A stretch of 64,000 bases of DNA, from positions 248,001-312,000 of the forward strand of contig CAVPPH010000010.1 of assembly GCA_963707275.1 (NCBI GenBank), in the 5' to 3' direction. Both the position numbers and the translations under genes were made by a program. The DNA comes from JACKBK01 sp963707275 (GTDB lineage Bacteria; Chloroflexota; Anaerolineae; JAAEKA01). The notes below the pieces were generated by a model. That model saw nothing but the letters and a program-made list of their open reading frames with translations, was not told where the DNA came from and made no database searches. Shown here in pieces: positions 29,505 through 37,909 of the stretch (positions within the stretch are counted from its first letter, which is position 1; every line of letters begins with the position of its first letter).

Positions 29505-30771
29505 CTAGACCGTTTCGCCGCTGGCTACATGATCGCCGAACGGGGCGAAGTCTTCTTCCTCGCGGCCGGCGTTGATCAGCACGTTGCGACCGACGCGCAC
29601 GTTGGCGGGGATGTGGGCGCCCTTGCCGATGACCGTGATGCCGGTGAAGAGCTTGTCGGGATTGAGCTTGTTGACGGTGTCGTGGTCGCTGCCGAAGCCG
29701 ACCAGCGCGCCCGATCCGATCACGACCTCCTTGTCCACCACCACCTTGTCCAGCACGGCGCCCGGCCCGATCCAGGTGTCGTTCATCACCACCGAGTCGC
29801 GCACGACCGCGCCTGGCGACACGTAGACGCCGGGCGAAAGCACCGAACGCTCCACCTGGCCGCGCACGACGCAGCCGTTGCACATCAGGCTGTTGTGAAC
29901 TTTCGCCTGCGGGCCGAGCTTGACCGGCGGCCGCTCCTGGCTGCGGGTCAGCAGCGGCCAGGAGCGATCATAGAGGTTGAGCGGCGAGTCGGGGTCCAGT
30001 AGCTCCATGCTGGTCTGCCCAGTAGCTGTCAATCGTGCCGACATCTACCCAGTAGCCGCCGAAACGATAGGCAAAGACGCGGTTTTCCTCGATCATGTTG
30101 GGAATGACGTGCTTGCCAAAGTCGAGATCAGGGAACTGCTCCGAGCCGGCCAGCAGGCGGCTCTCCAGCATGTCCGCGTTGAAGATGTAGATGCCCATGG
30201 AGGCCAGCGTGCCCTTGTCGCGCTCCTTGGGCTTCTCGTGGAAGGCCGTGATGCGCAACTCGTCATTCACCGACATGATGCCGAATCGATCAGTCTCTTC
30301 CAGCGGCACATCCATGACTGCCACTGTCAGATCGGCGCGGTTGTCGTCGTGGAAACGCAGCATCTTGGCGTAGTCCATCTTGTAGATGTGGTCGCCGCCC
30401 AGCACCACGACCCGATCGGCCCGCAGACTCGCGCACGTAGTCGTAGTTCTGCAAGACTGCGTCGGCCGTGCCGCGATACCAGATCTGCGTGCCGCCGCCG
30501 ACCTGATAGGGCTGCAGCAGCCTGATGCCGCCGCTGGCCCGGTCCAGGTCCCAGGGCTTGCCGATGCCGATATGCTCGTTGAGCGAATGTGGGCGATACT
30601 GCGTTAGCACTGCGACGTTGAAGATATTCGGAGTTGACGCAGTTGGAAAGGGTGAAAGTCGATGATGCGGTATTTGCCGGCAAAGGGCACCGACGGCTTG
30701 GCGCGCTGCTCCGAGAGCACGGACAGTCGCGTGCCGGCTCCGCCGGCCATGACGACAGCAACAACGTTCAT
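29505..30771 (-). CDS. glgC: glucose-1-phosphate adenylyltransferase, first of tandem pair (frameshifted)
   Basis: About 422 residues from ATG 30771: VVAVVMAGGAGTRLSVLSEQ and AKPSVPFAGKYRIIDF carry the intact GGxGTRL loop, followed by LLQPYQVGGGTQIWYRGTAD, LGGDHIYKMDYAKMLRFHDD, FHEKPKERDKGTLASMGIYI, and a C-terminal beta-helix (VHNSLMCNGCVVRGQVERSV) ending GETV. It makes ADP-glucose from glucose-1-phosphate and ATP for glycogen. The stop TAG overlaps the ribosome site of the second glgC, so the pair is cotranscribed and may form a mixed tetramer with catalytic and modified subunits. Frame changes near 30645, 30425 and 30015. Confidence 0.9.
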
Positions 30772-31016
30772 GAGCACCTCCGGAGGTGGGACTTGAGGAA
30801 CGAAACTTGATCGGGGCGGATTGCAGCGGCTGCATTGACCAGCCCTGCCACCTGTGCTATATTCTAGCCTACTGCTGGCCTGGTGACAAGTCGCCGCGAT
30901 AGATCGAGCGCGAATCGTCTGGATCACGAAGTCACTAAAGCCCGCGAAGCACGATGCGCACGATGCGCCATGAACTCCGGCGGCAGCATAGCGAGACGAA
31001 CAACGGATTTCCGCTG
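30772..31016. other. intergenic region between divergent units
   Basis: 245 bp upstream of both the glgC pair and the lipoprotein gene. Includes CGGAGGTG before glgC. No clear operator, riboswitch or promoter boxes found. Confidence 0.35.
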
Positions 31017-31559
31017 ATGTCAACCAGACACCCTCCACCACCACGCCGCCGCTTCCAGGGAGCGGATTCAACGTTGTGCAGATACCTGCTAGCGCCCACC
31101 CTGCTGCTTTGCCTGGCGTTGCTGGCCGGATGCGCGAGCCAGACCATTCCGGCCGCGCCGACACCATCACCCTTTCCCACTTTTGACCTGAACGACCTGC
31201 CGCCGCCGGTGGATGTGACCCCGGCTGAGGTGCGGACATACCTGGCGGAGGTGGCGGGGTACACGACTCCGGGCATCATCAGCGCCGCGACTGAGTTCTC
31301 GACAGAACGGCTGGATGGCATTGTGGCGACGCTGGAAGGGCTTCCCGTGCCATCCGACATGATACCGGCACATGAGACGCTGCTGAAGGGTTACCGCACC
31401 ATCGCCCAGGGCCGCCATATCGCCGTCGACAACGTCGGCGACGGCGCTCAGCAGGCCGAGGCGCGCAGCCTGACCGATTTCGGCCAGTTGCTGCTACAGG
31501 AACACATCCAGATCGTCAACGCCTATCTGGCCGCGCTGCGCACGACGCCGGTGCCATGA
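31017..31559 (+). CDS. small lipoprotein, unknown function
   Basis: 180 residues from ATG 31017. After a basic Pro/Arg start, the signal APTLLLCLALLAGC ends in a lipobox (LAGC). A Thr/Pro linker leads into an Asp/Glu-rich helical domain (VTPAEVRTYLAEVAGYTT, HETLLKGYRTIAQGRHIAVD). It should be anchored on the outer face of the membrane. Family not recognised. The frame extends to 30954, but the extra residues would precede the signal peptide. Confidence 0.75.
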   Translation: MSTRHPPPPRRRFQGADSTLCRYLLAPTLLLCLALLAGCASQTIPAAPTPSPFPTFDLNDLPPPVDVTPAEVRTYLAEVAGYTTPGIISAATEFSTERLDGIVATLEGLPVPSDMIPAHETLLKGYRTIAQGRHIAVDNVGDGAQQAEARSLTDFGQLLLQEHIQIVNAYLAALRTTPVP

Positions 31560-31595
31560 CATCTAAGAAAGTTGAATGCTCGCCCGTCACCGTTG

Positions 31596-31665
31596 CGTCA
31601 CTCCCGCGGAGGCGGGAGTCCAGCGCTCGTGAAGGGTGGATTCCTGCCTCCGCGGGAATGACGGG
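31596..31665. repeat. intergenic GC-rich repeat (CCCGC...GCGGG type), copy 2
   Basis: GTCACTCCCGCGGAGGCGGGAGT followed by GGATTCCTGCCTCCGCGGGAATGAC within 70 bp. Resembles 24590-24680 in words and order. Confidence 0.6.
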
Positions 31666-31677
31666 TGAGCAGCTACG

Positions 31678-32562
31678 ATGAAAGATAACTCCATGTCTGA
31701 CCCATCCCCGGGTGCCTACCTGGGCAACGTAACCTTCACCGTTGTAGATGTTGAGACCACCGGCCTCAGCGCGATCAGCGGCGACCGCATCTGCGAGATC
31801 GCCATGCTGCGCACTCGCGGCGGGCGCGTACTGGACACCTTCGAGTCGCTGGTCAACCCGCAGCGAGCGATGTCACCCGGCGCAGCCAAGGTCAACGGGC
31901 TGACCGACTGGCGGCTGCAAACAGAGCCGATCTTTCCGCAGATCGCCGAACGTGTGCGGGAGATGACCGAGGATTCCGTGCTGGTGGCCCACAACGCACC
32001 CTTCGACCTGGGCTTTCTGGCCGGCGAATGGCGACGGCTGCGCTGGCCGCCGCGGACGGGTTTCACCGTCGATACGCTGGCGCTGGCCCGCCGGCTGTAC
32101 AACTTCCGCCGCAACAATCTGGCCGACGTGGCGCACTCGCTGCACGTGCTGATCGACCAGGAACACCGCGCGATGGGCGACGTCTGGACGACCTTGCGCG
32201 TCTTCGAGACGATGATGACCGACCTCAACCGGCGCAACTTCGTCACCCTGGGCCATCTGCTGGACGCGCAGGGCGGCAACGTGTTGTGGCCGGAGCCGAA
32301 GCCGCTGGTGCTGCCGCCCGACCTGGAGCTGGCGCTGGCCGAGAGCCGCCAGCTCTGGCTGCGCTACCGCGGCCAGGATGGGCGCATCAGCGAGCGCTGG
32401 GTCGAGCCGTTGGACGTGACCGGCGACGGCGAGTTGGTCTACCTGTCGGCCTACTGCCAACTGGCCGGCGATCAACGGGTCTTTCGACTGGACCGGGTCG
32501 TCGAAATGCGGCTCGATTACGACGGGCGATCTGCCAACGGACGCGGCAACGCACGACGATGA
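31678..32562 (+). CDS. DnaQ-like 3'-5' exonuclease fused to a WYL-like domain
   Basis: 294 residues. The DEDDh exonuclease motifs are all present: Exo I FTVVDVETTGLSA, Exo II VLVAHNAPFDLGFLAGE and Exo III HRAMGDVWTT (H-x-A-x-x-D). Residues ~215-285 look like a WYL domain: LWLRYRGQDGRISERWVEPL, YLSAYCQLAGDQRVFRLDRV. WYL domains bind nucleic acid or ligands and often regulate defence and repair genes. Start is ATG 31678 (ATG 31693 possible). It overlaps the FemAB-like gene by ATGA. A repair or proofreading accessory role is likely. Confidence 0.85.
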   Translation: MKDNSMSDPSPGAYLGNVTFTVVDVETTGLSAISGDRICEIAMLRTRGGRVLDTFESLVNPQRAMSPGAAKVNGLTDWRLQTEPIFPQIAERVREMTEDSVLVAHNAPFDLGFLAGEWRRLRWPPRTGFTVDTLALARRLYNFRRNNLADVAHSLHVLIDQEHRAMGDVWTTLRVFETMMTDLNRRNFVTLGHLLDAQGGNVLWPEPKPLVLPPDLELALAESRQLWLRYRGQDGRISERWVEPLDVTGDGELVYLSAYCQLAGDQRVFRLDRVVEMRLDYDGRSANGRGNARR

Positions 32563-33633
32563 TCCAGCAACGCATCACCGACCGGAGCGCAGTGGACAGC
32601 AGCGCTGCTGGGCCTGCCTGAGCCGCATCTGCTGCAAACCTGGCAGTGGGGCGAGGTCAAGCGCCAGACCGGCTGGCAGCCCAGCCGCCTGCTGTGGAGC
32701 GGCGAGTTCGGCGGCGCGCCAGTGGCCGCGGCCAGCCTGTTGGTGCGCCGCATCAGCAGCCGGCTGCCGCTGGGCGTCGCCTATGTGCCCAAGGGGCCGC
32801 TGCTGGACTGGTCGAACGCGCCGCTGGTGGATGCCGTGCTGGCGGCGATCGAACTGGAGGCGCGCCGGCAGCGGGCGATCTTCGTCAAGATCGATCCCGA
32901 TGTGTCGCCAGCCAGCCGGTCCGGTCAAGCCGTGCAAGCGGCGCTGCGCCGCCGCGGCTGGCGGCCGTCGGCCGAGCAGATCCAGTTTCGCAACACCGCG
33001 CTGCTCGATCTGACGCCCGACGAGGACGCGCTGCTGGCGGCCATGAAACCGAAGTGGCGCTACAACATCCGGCTGGCCGAGCGCCGCGGCGTCCTCGTTC
33101 GCCGCGGCGACGTGGCCGACCTGCCGGCCTTCTATGCGCTCTACCGCGAGACGGGCGGGCGCGACGGGTTCATCGTCCGCCCCTACGACTACTACGAGGA
33201 AACGTGGCGTACCTTCATGCAGCCGGTGGACGCCGATGCGCCGTGCGCCGATCTGCTGCTGGCCGAGGTCGAGGGCGACACGGTGGCGGGACTGATCCTG
33301 TTTCGTTTTGGCCGCAGGGCGTGGTATATGTACGGCGCATCCAGCGACCGCCAGCGGGCCGCGATGCCCAACCACTTGCTGCAGTGGGAGGCGATGCGGC
33401 TGGCGCGCGCCGCCGGCTGCACCGTCTACGACCTGTGGGGCGCGCCTGACACGCTGGACGAAAGCGACGGCATGTGGGGCGTCTGGCGCTTCAAGGAGGG
33501 CTTCGGCGCCCGGTTCGCACCGCACATCGGCGCCTGGGACTACCCCGTTTCGTCCACGCAATACCGCCTCTACACCGAAGGCATGCCGCGCGTTCTGGAT
33601 CTGATGCGCCGCCGGCACCGCGCCCGTGATTAG
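32559..33633 (+). CDS. FemAB/FmhB-like aminoacyl transferase (frameshifted near its start)
   Basis: About 357 residues from ATG 32559. One extra base near 32588 breaks the start; corrected, it reads ITDRSQWTAALLG, then LLQTWQWGEVKRQTGWQPSR, the usual FemAB opening. Core: VAYVPKGPLLDW, ALLAAMKPKWRYNIRLAERR (the MxxKxRYNIxxA motif), FYALYRETGGRDGFIVRP and WGAPDTLDESDGMWGVWRFK. The family transfers amino acids from tRNA to lipid-linked peptidoglycan precursor or relatives (GNAT fold, twice). It is coupled to the exonuclease gene by a 4-base overlap. Confidence 0.88.
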
Positions 33634-33942
33634 GGGGGGTGACTACCAGCTTCACTCCCGATTTCCTCCTCTCTTTCTTCCCGCATTGATGGCCGGTGAC
33701 CAGCCTTCCCCAAAGAATCTGCTCCGGATTTGAACAATCTGTCGCGCAATTTCGGTCACATCTAGTGTATAATTGAACTAGTCCGTGTCGTGCTTGGGCC
33801 ACGACGGTCTTGCCGGTTCTTTGGGAAAGGGGACCACTCCGTGCAGCCGTAACACCTCGTGGTTTTCCTTTACTTATTGGCGCTCATCCCAGGAGTTGCT
33901 AATCACATTGCCTCACATGACAGGCGATAGGAGGAAAGATCG
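33634..33942. other. intergenic region with a TATAAT box
   Basis: 309 bp with no ORF. TATAAT at 33768-33773 lies 170 bp before the next gene; no good -35 box is 17 bp upstream, so a promoter is only possible. Confidence 0.3.
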
Positions 33943-35602
33943 ATGGACAATCCGCAACCTGCCGATGCTGACTTGTACTATGCGTTTGCGAATCCGCGCG
34001 CGTCGAGGGCCAAAATCGCCGCCATGAGCCAAAAAAGCGCCACGCGCATGGTGGCGTATCAACGCAACAACAATGTCACGGCCGAGATGCGGGATCTGCC
34101 ACTGAGCAATGCGATGATCGCCGAGGCCGTCGTGCGCTTTGCCCAAAGTGAATCCCCCATAGAAGAAAGCCAGTCACCGATAGCGCAGAGACACAGGGAG
34201 GAGCCGCCTGGCAAACAGCTGGAAACCGTACAGTTGGCTGCAGTGTTCGTGGGCGTGGGGTCGGCAGTTTTCGCCTGTCTATGCTGGTTTTTCGCCAGTC
34301 TTCCACCGGGCATTACCGATCTTGCGCAGCCGTTTGTGGATGGCGGCAAGGCCCTCGCTGTGGCTGGGTTATCCGTCGCGTATCTGGTTACCGTATGGCG
34401 CCTCATCAAGGGTAGAAGAAAACTCACCGTCGGCCGGGTGGCGGAGTTGCTCATCGTCGTTGGTGTCCCCATCGTCCTGTTGTGGCTGGCCCTTGCCCTC
34501 ACCGGAACGCCCAGCAACGGAACCGAGTTCAGGTTGCAACGCCTGATCGGCCGAGGCGACCTGGCCTCCGCGAACTCTGAGCGGCTATCACCTGAAGGGA
34601 ATCGCCTTGTCAGGTCGCGATCTGCATGGCACCGACCTTAGCGGGGCTGACCTGAGCGGGGCCAACCTGAGCAACGCCGATCTGAGTAACGCCAATCTGA
34701 GCGACGCCGACTTGAGCGGGGCTAATCTGGACTGGGCCGACCTGAGGGGAGCTAACCTGAAGGGGGCCGACGTGAGGGGAGCCAAAGTAGGCTTTGCCGT
34801 CTTGAGCGGAGCCACGGTAGATGACACTACCAAGATTGATGATAAATGGCGATTGGTTTGGGAGATCGCAACAAAGGGAGGAAGAGAGCGGAACCTTGCC
34901 GGGACCGACTTGAGTGGGGCTAACCTACAGGGGGCGGATCTGAGCATGGCCAACCTCAGTGGGGCCGATCTTAGAAACATCAAATTGCACCGGGCGGACC
35001 TGAGTTCGGCTAACCTAATGGAGGCCGATTTGAGTGGAGCCAGTCTAGACAATGCCGATCTTAGCGGAGCCAATCTTAGTGGAACCATACTGAACCAGGC
35101 TTACCTCAACGATGCCAACCTGAGCGGGGCTGACCTGACCAGGGCCGACCTGAGCGAGGCCAACTTGTTCGGGACCGACCTGCGCGGGGCTGACCTGAGC
35201 GGGGCCGACGTAAGCAAGATCTATCTGAGCGGGGCCAAGTTAGATGACAGTACCAGGATTGCTGACAAATGGCGATTGGTTTGGGAGATCGCAACAGGGA
35301 AAGGAAGAGAGCGGAACCTTGCGGAAGCCGATTTGAGTTGGGCCGACCTAAGAGGGGCCGATTTGAGTCTTGCCATCTTGAGCAAGGCCAATCTTAGCAA
35401 CACCGATGTGAGGGGAGCCGACCTGAGCGGAGCCGACCTGAGCGGAGCCAACCTCCGCGGAGCCAACCTAAGCATGACCGACCTGCGCGGGGCCAACCTG
35501 CGTGGGGCAGACCTGACTGGGGCGGTCTACTTCATCAACGCAATCCAGTCAGGGACCGACCTGACCGGCACAATCATGCCCGACGGCACGGTGCACGAGT
35601 GA
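33943..35602 (+). CDS. membrane-anchored pentapeptide-repeat protein (one frameshift)
   Basis: About 553 residues if two overlapping frames are joined near 34590. Part one: soluble region, then three hydrophobic segments (VFVGVGSAVFACLCWFF, ALAVAGLSVAYLVTVW, LLIVVGVPIVLLWLALAL). Part two: A(D/N)LSG pentapeptide repeats that build a right-handed square helix. I join them because the second frame read upstream gives YHLKGIALSGRDLHG, already repeat-like. Two blocks of repeats are broken by a near-identical module (DDKWRLVWEIATKGG-RERNLA and ADKWRLVWEIATGKG-RERNLA). It should be anchored in the membrane with the repeat rod in the cytoplasm. Function unknown. Confidence 0.8.
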
Positions 35603-35718
35603 AGCAAGACGGGTGCCGGCTGTTTGACAACGGCTGATCTGGCATTCGCGTGCCGTTGATGGTTGGTGGACAGTTGTTCGAAACGGTTTGGTGTTACACC
35701 GGGATAAGGAGACAGACC

Positions 35719-37268
35719 ATGCAGACCAGATACGTTATTGCGGTCCTGGCGCTGTTGGCGCTGGTGGTCCCAGCATCGCCCGCACACGCCGGCGGCGTCG
35801 TCACCGTCTGCGACGAAGCGCACCTGCTGGCCGCGCTGGCCGGCGGCGGTACGGTGACCTTCGCGTGCAGCGGCACGATCACCCTGACAGCCGAGATCGT
35901 GATCTCGGCCGACACGACCATCGACGGCACTGGACAGGATGTCACCATCAGCGGCAACAATGCGGTGCGAGTGTTCCGGTGAACTCAGCGGTGACGCTTA
36001 ACCTGAATGAGATTGACCGTCGCCAATGGCAGCAGCGGCTGACAGCGGTGGCGGCATTTCCAACAACAGCGGCATGGTTACTGTGAGCAACAGCACATTC
36101 TCCGGCAACAGCGCCGCCAACGAAGGTGGCGGCGCCATCTTTCAACGAACGGCACGCTGACCGTGAGCAACAGCACCTTCTCTGACAATAATCGTCGCCG
36201 GTACCCTGGTGGGCTCGCGGCGGCGGCGTCATCTCCAACGGCGGCGGACGGTGACTCGTCAACAACAGCACCTTCTCCGGAAACAACGCTGCCAACTACG
36301 GTGGCGGGATCTACAGCTACAACCACGGCACGCTGACCGTGAGCAACAGCGCATTCTTCAGCAATACTGCCACTAGCGGCAACGGCGGCGGTATCGCTAA
36401 CTGGGAAAGCACGCTGATCGTGAGCGACAGCATCTTCTCCGACAATAGCGCCGACGGCCACGGCGGCGGCATCGACAGCTACGGCACGCTGACTGTGACC
36501 AACAGCATCTTCTCCGGCAATAGCGCTACTTACGGCGGCGGCATCTTCGACAGCGGCACGGCGGAAGTGAGCAACAGCACCTTCTCCGGCAATAGCGCCG
36601 CCTCTGCGGCGGTGGCATCGGCAGCATTTCTTTAGCAGTACGCTGACCGTGAGCAACAGCACCTTCTCCGGCAATAGCGCCTTCTTACGGGGGCGGCATC
36701 TACAACGGCAATACGGCGCGGTGACCGTGAGCAACAGCACCTTCTCCGGCAATAGCGCCACCTACGGCGGCGGTGGCGGCATTTACCACGTGGCAGTACA
36801 AGCGACGGTTCCACGCTGAAAAACACGATCGTCGCCAACAGCCTGACAGGAGGCAACTGCTCCGGCGCCATCACCGATGGCGGCGGGAACCTCAGCTATC
36901 CCGATACGACCTGTCCCGGCATCAACGGCGATCCGTTACTCGGTCCGTTGCAGGACAACGGCGGCCCCACCTGAGACGATGGCGCTTGGGCCTGGGCAGC
37001 GCGGCCATCGATGCGGGGAACGACGCCATCTGCGCGGCGGAGCCCGGTCAACGGCCTCGATCAGCGCGGCGTCACTCGTCCGCAAGGGGCACACTGTGAC
37101 ATTGGCGCGGTGGAGCAGGTCCTGGATCCAACAGCCGTCAGTCTCGATGCGTTCGGCGCAGGAAGCGTACCCGGCGCGATCCCGCCCATCCTCGTCTTTG
37201 GCCTGCTGGTGCTTGCGTTGCTGGTTTTCGGCGCCTCCCGCCGTGGTCGTCAAACGCACTGGAAATGA
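35719..37268 (+). CDS. secreted right-handed beta-helix surface protein (frameshifted)
   Basis: About 515 residues. Signal peptide VIAVLALLALVVPASPAHA, then GGVVTVCDEAHLLAALAGGG and TVTFACSGTITLTAEIVISA, the usual opening of bacterial polymorphic-type beta-helix proteins. At least eight repeats of the form TVSNSTFSGNSA(A/T)-GGG follow. The end has the IDAGND and GVTRPQG-x-CDIGAVE motif of choice-of-anchor Q proteins, and a C-terminal anchor: GAIPPILVFGLLVLALLVFG followed by ASRRGRQ. Six or more frame changes, partly in repeats where errors and real slippage are both possible. Probably a cell-surface adhesin-like protein. Confidence 0.75.
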
Positions 37269-37302
37269 CGCTTGCAGCCACTTGCAGGAAAGGAGACAGA
37301 TC

Positions 37303-37524
37303 ATGCATTCCAAGCATTTCGTTGCGATTCTTGTCTTGCTGGCGCTTCTGCTACCTACATCGCCCGCGAACGCCGGAGGCGTCGTCACCGTCTGCGACGA
37401 AGCGCATCTGCTGCCGGCGCACGTACGGCTCGCGACCCAAGAGCTGTGTCACCGCTGCTTCAAGCCAGATGGTGAATACGGTACGCAATCATCTGCTCCA
37501 GATCTGCGTAGCCATCTTCGATGA
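37303..37524 (+). pseudogene. truncated paralogue of the beta-helix protein
   Basis: Starts like the preceding gene: same leader (AAGGAGACAGA-CATGCA) and signal peptide (VAILVLLALLLPTSPANA) followed by GGVVTVCDEAHLL, then breaks off at residue ~41 into unrelated sequence (ARATQE region) with a stop at 37524. The 5' untranslated part is also duplicated. A partial gene duplication cut by deletion or insertion. Confidence 0.7.
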
Positions 37525-37582
37525 TATGCTCCAAGGCTTGCCGTCCATTGACAGTACGTCGATCCGGTAGTAAACCGCCCAT
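37460..37582 (-). CDS. possible 40-residue protein
   Basis: ATG 37580-37582 has a strong ribosome site (GAAAGGAGACC) ten bases upstream, and codes for MGGLLPDRRTVNGRQ, then EHIIEDGYADLEQMIAYRI. It overlaps the truncated paralogue on the other strand. No family recognised. May be a remnant of a toxin-antitoxin-type gene. Confidence 0.3.
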   Translation of the reverse strand: MGGLLPDRRTVNGRQALEHIIEDGYADLEQMIAYRIHHLA

Positions 37583-37740
37583 GGCGGGGCGGTCTCCTTT
37601 CGGGTTCCTGGTTTTGCACCCTCACCCTACTCGGTTTCCGCCTCGCTGACAATTTCAACCGAAATGTATACACTACCGAGGAAGCGTATGAGTTTGTGAC
37701 GCCTGACGAATCGTAACCCGGCGGGGTGGTTCGCTGGACT

Positions 37741-37785
37741 GAATACGCGGTGGAGCCTGGGTTGGACAGGCTCCACCGCGTATTC
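37741..37785. repeat. 19-bp perfect inverted repeat
   Basis: GAATACGCGGTGGAGCCTG (37741-37759) and its perfect complement (37767-37785), loop GGTTGGA. It lies in a 380-bp gene-free stretch before mutS2; no T tract, so a dispersed palindrome is more likely than a terminator. Confidence 0.75.
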
Positions 37786-37909
37786 GATTTCGCGGGTCTC
37801 GAACGCCAGCACAAGAATCCGGTTGCAGACGCTCGATTTCAAACAAACGTCAGCGTCGGCTGGCTGGTAGTTGCGGTTCCAGGCGGGCTGATGATATACT
37901 CAGCGCCGT

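Noticed and set aside
29358..30002. 214-residue plus-strand frame over the glgC pair
   Set aside because: Val/Asp/His-rich shadow; both glgC genes explain this DNA.
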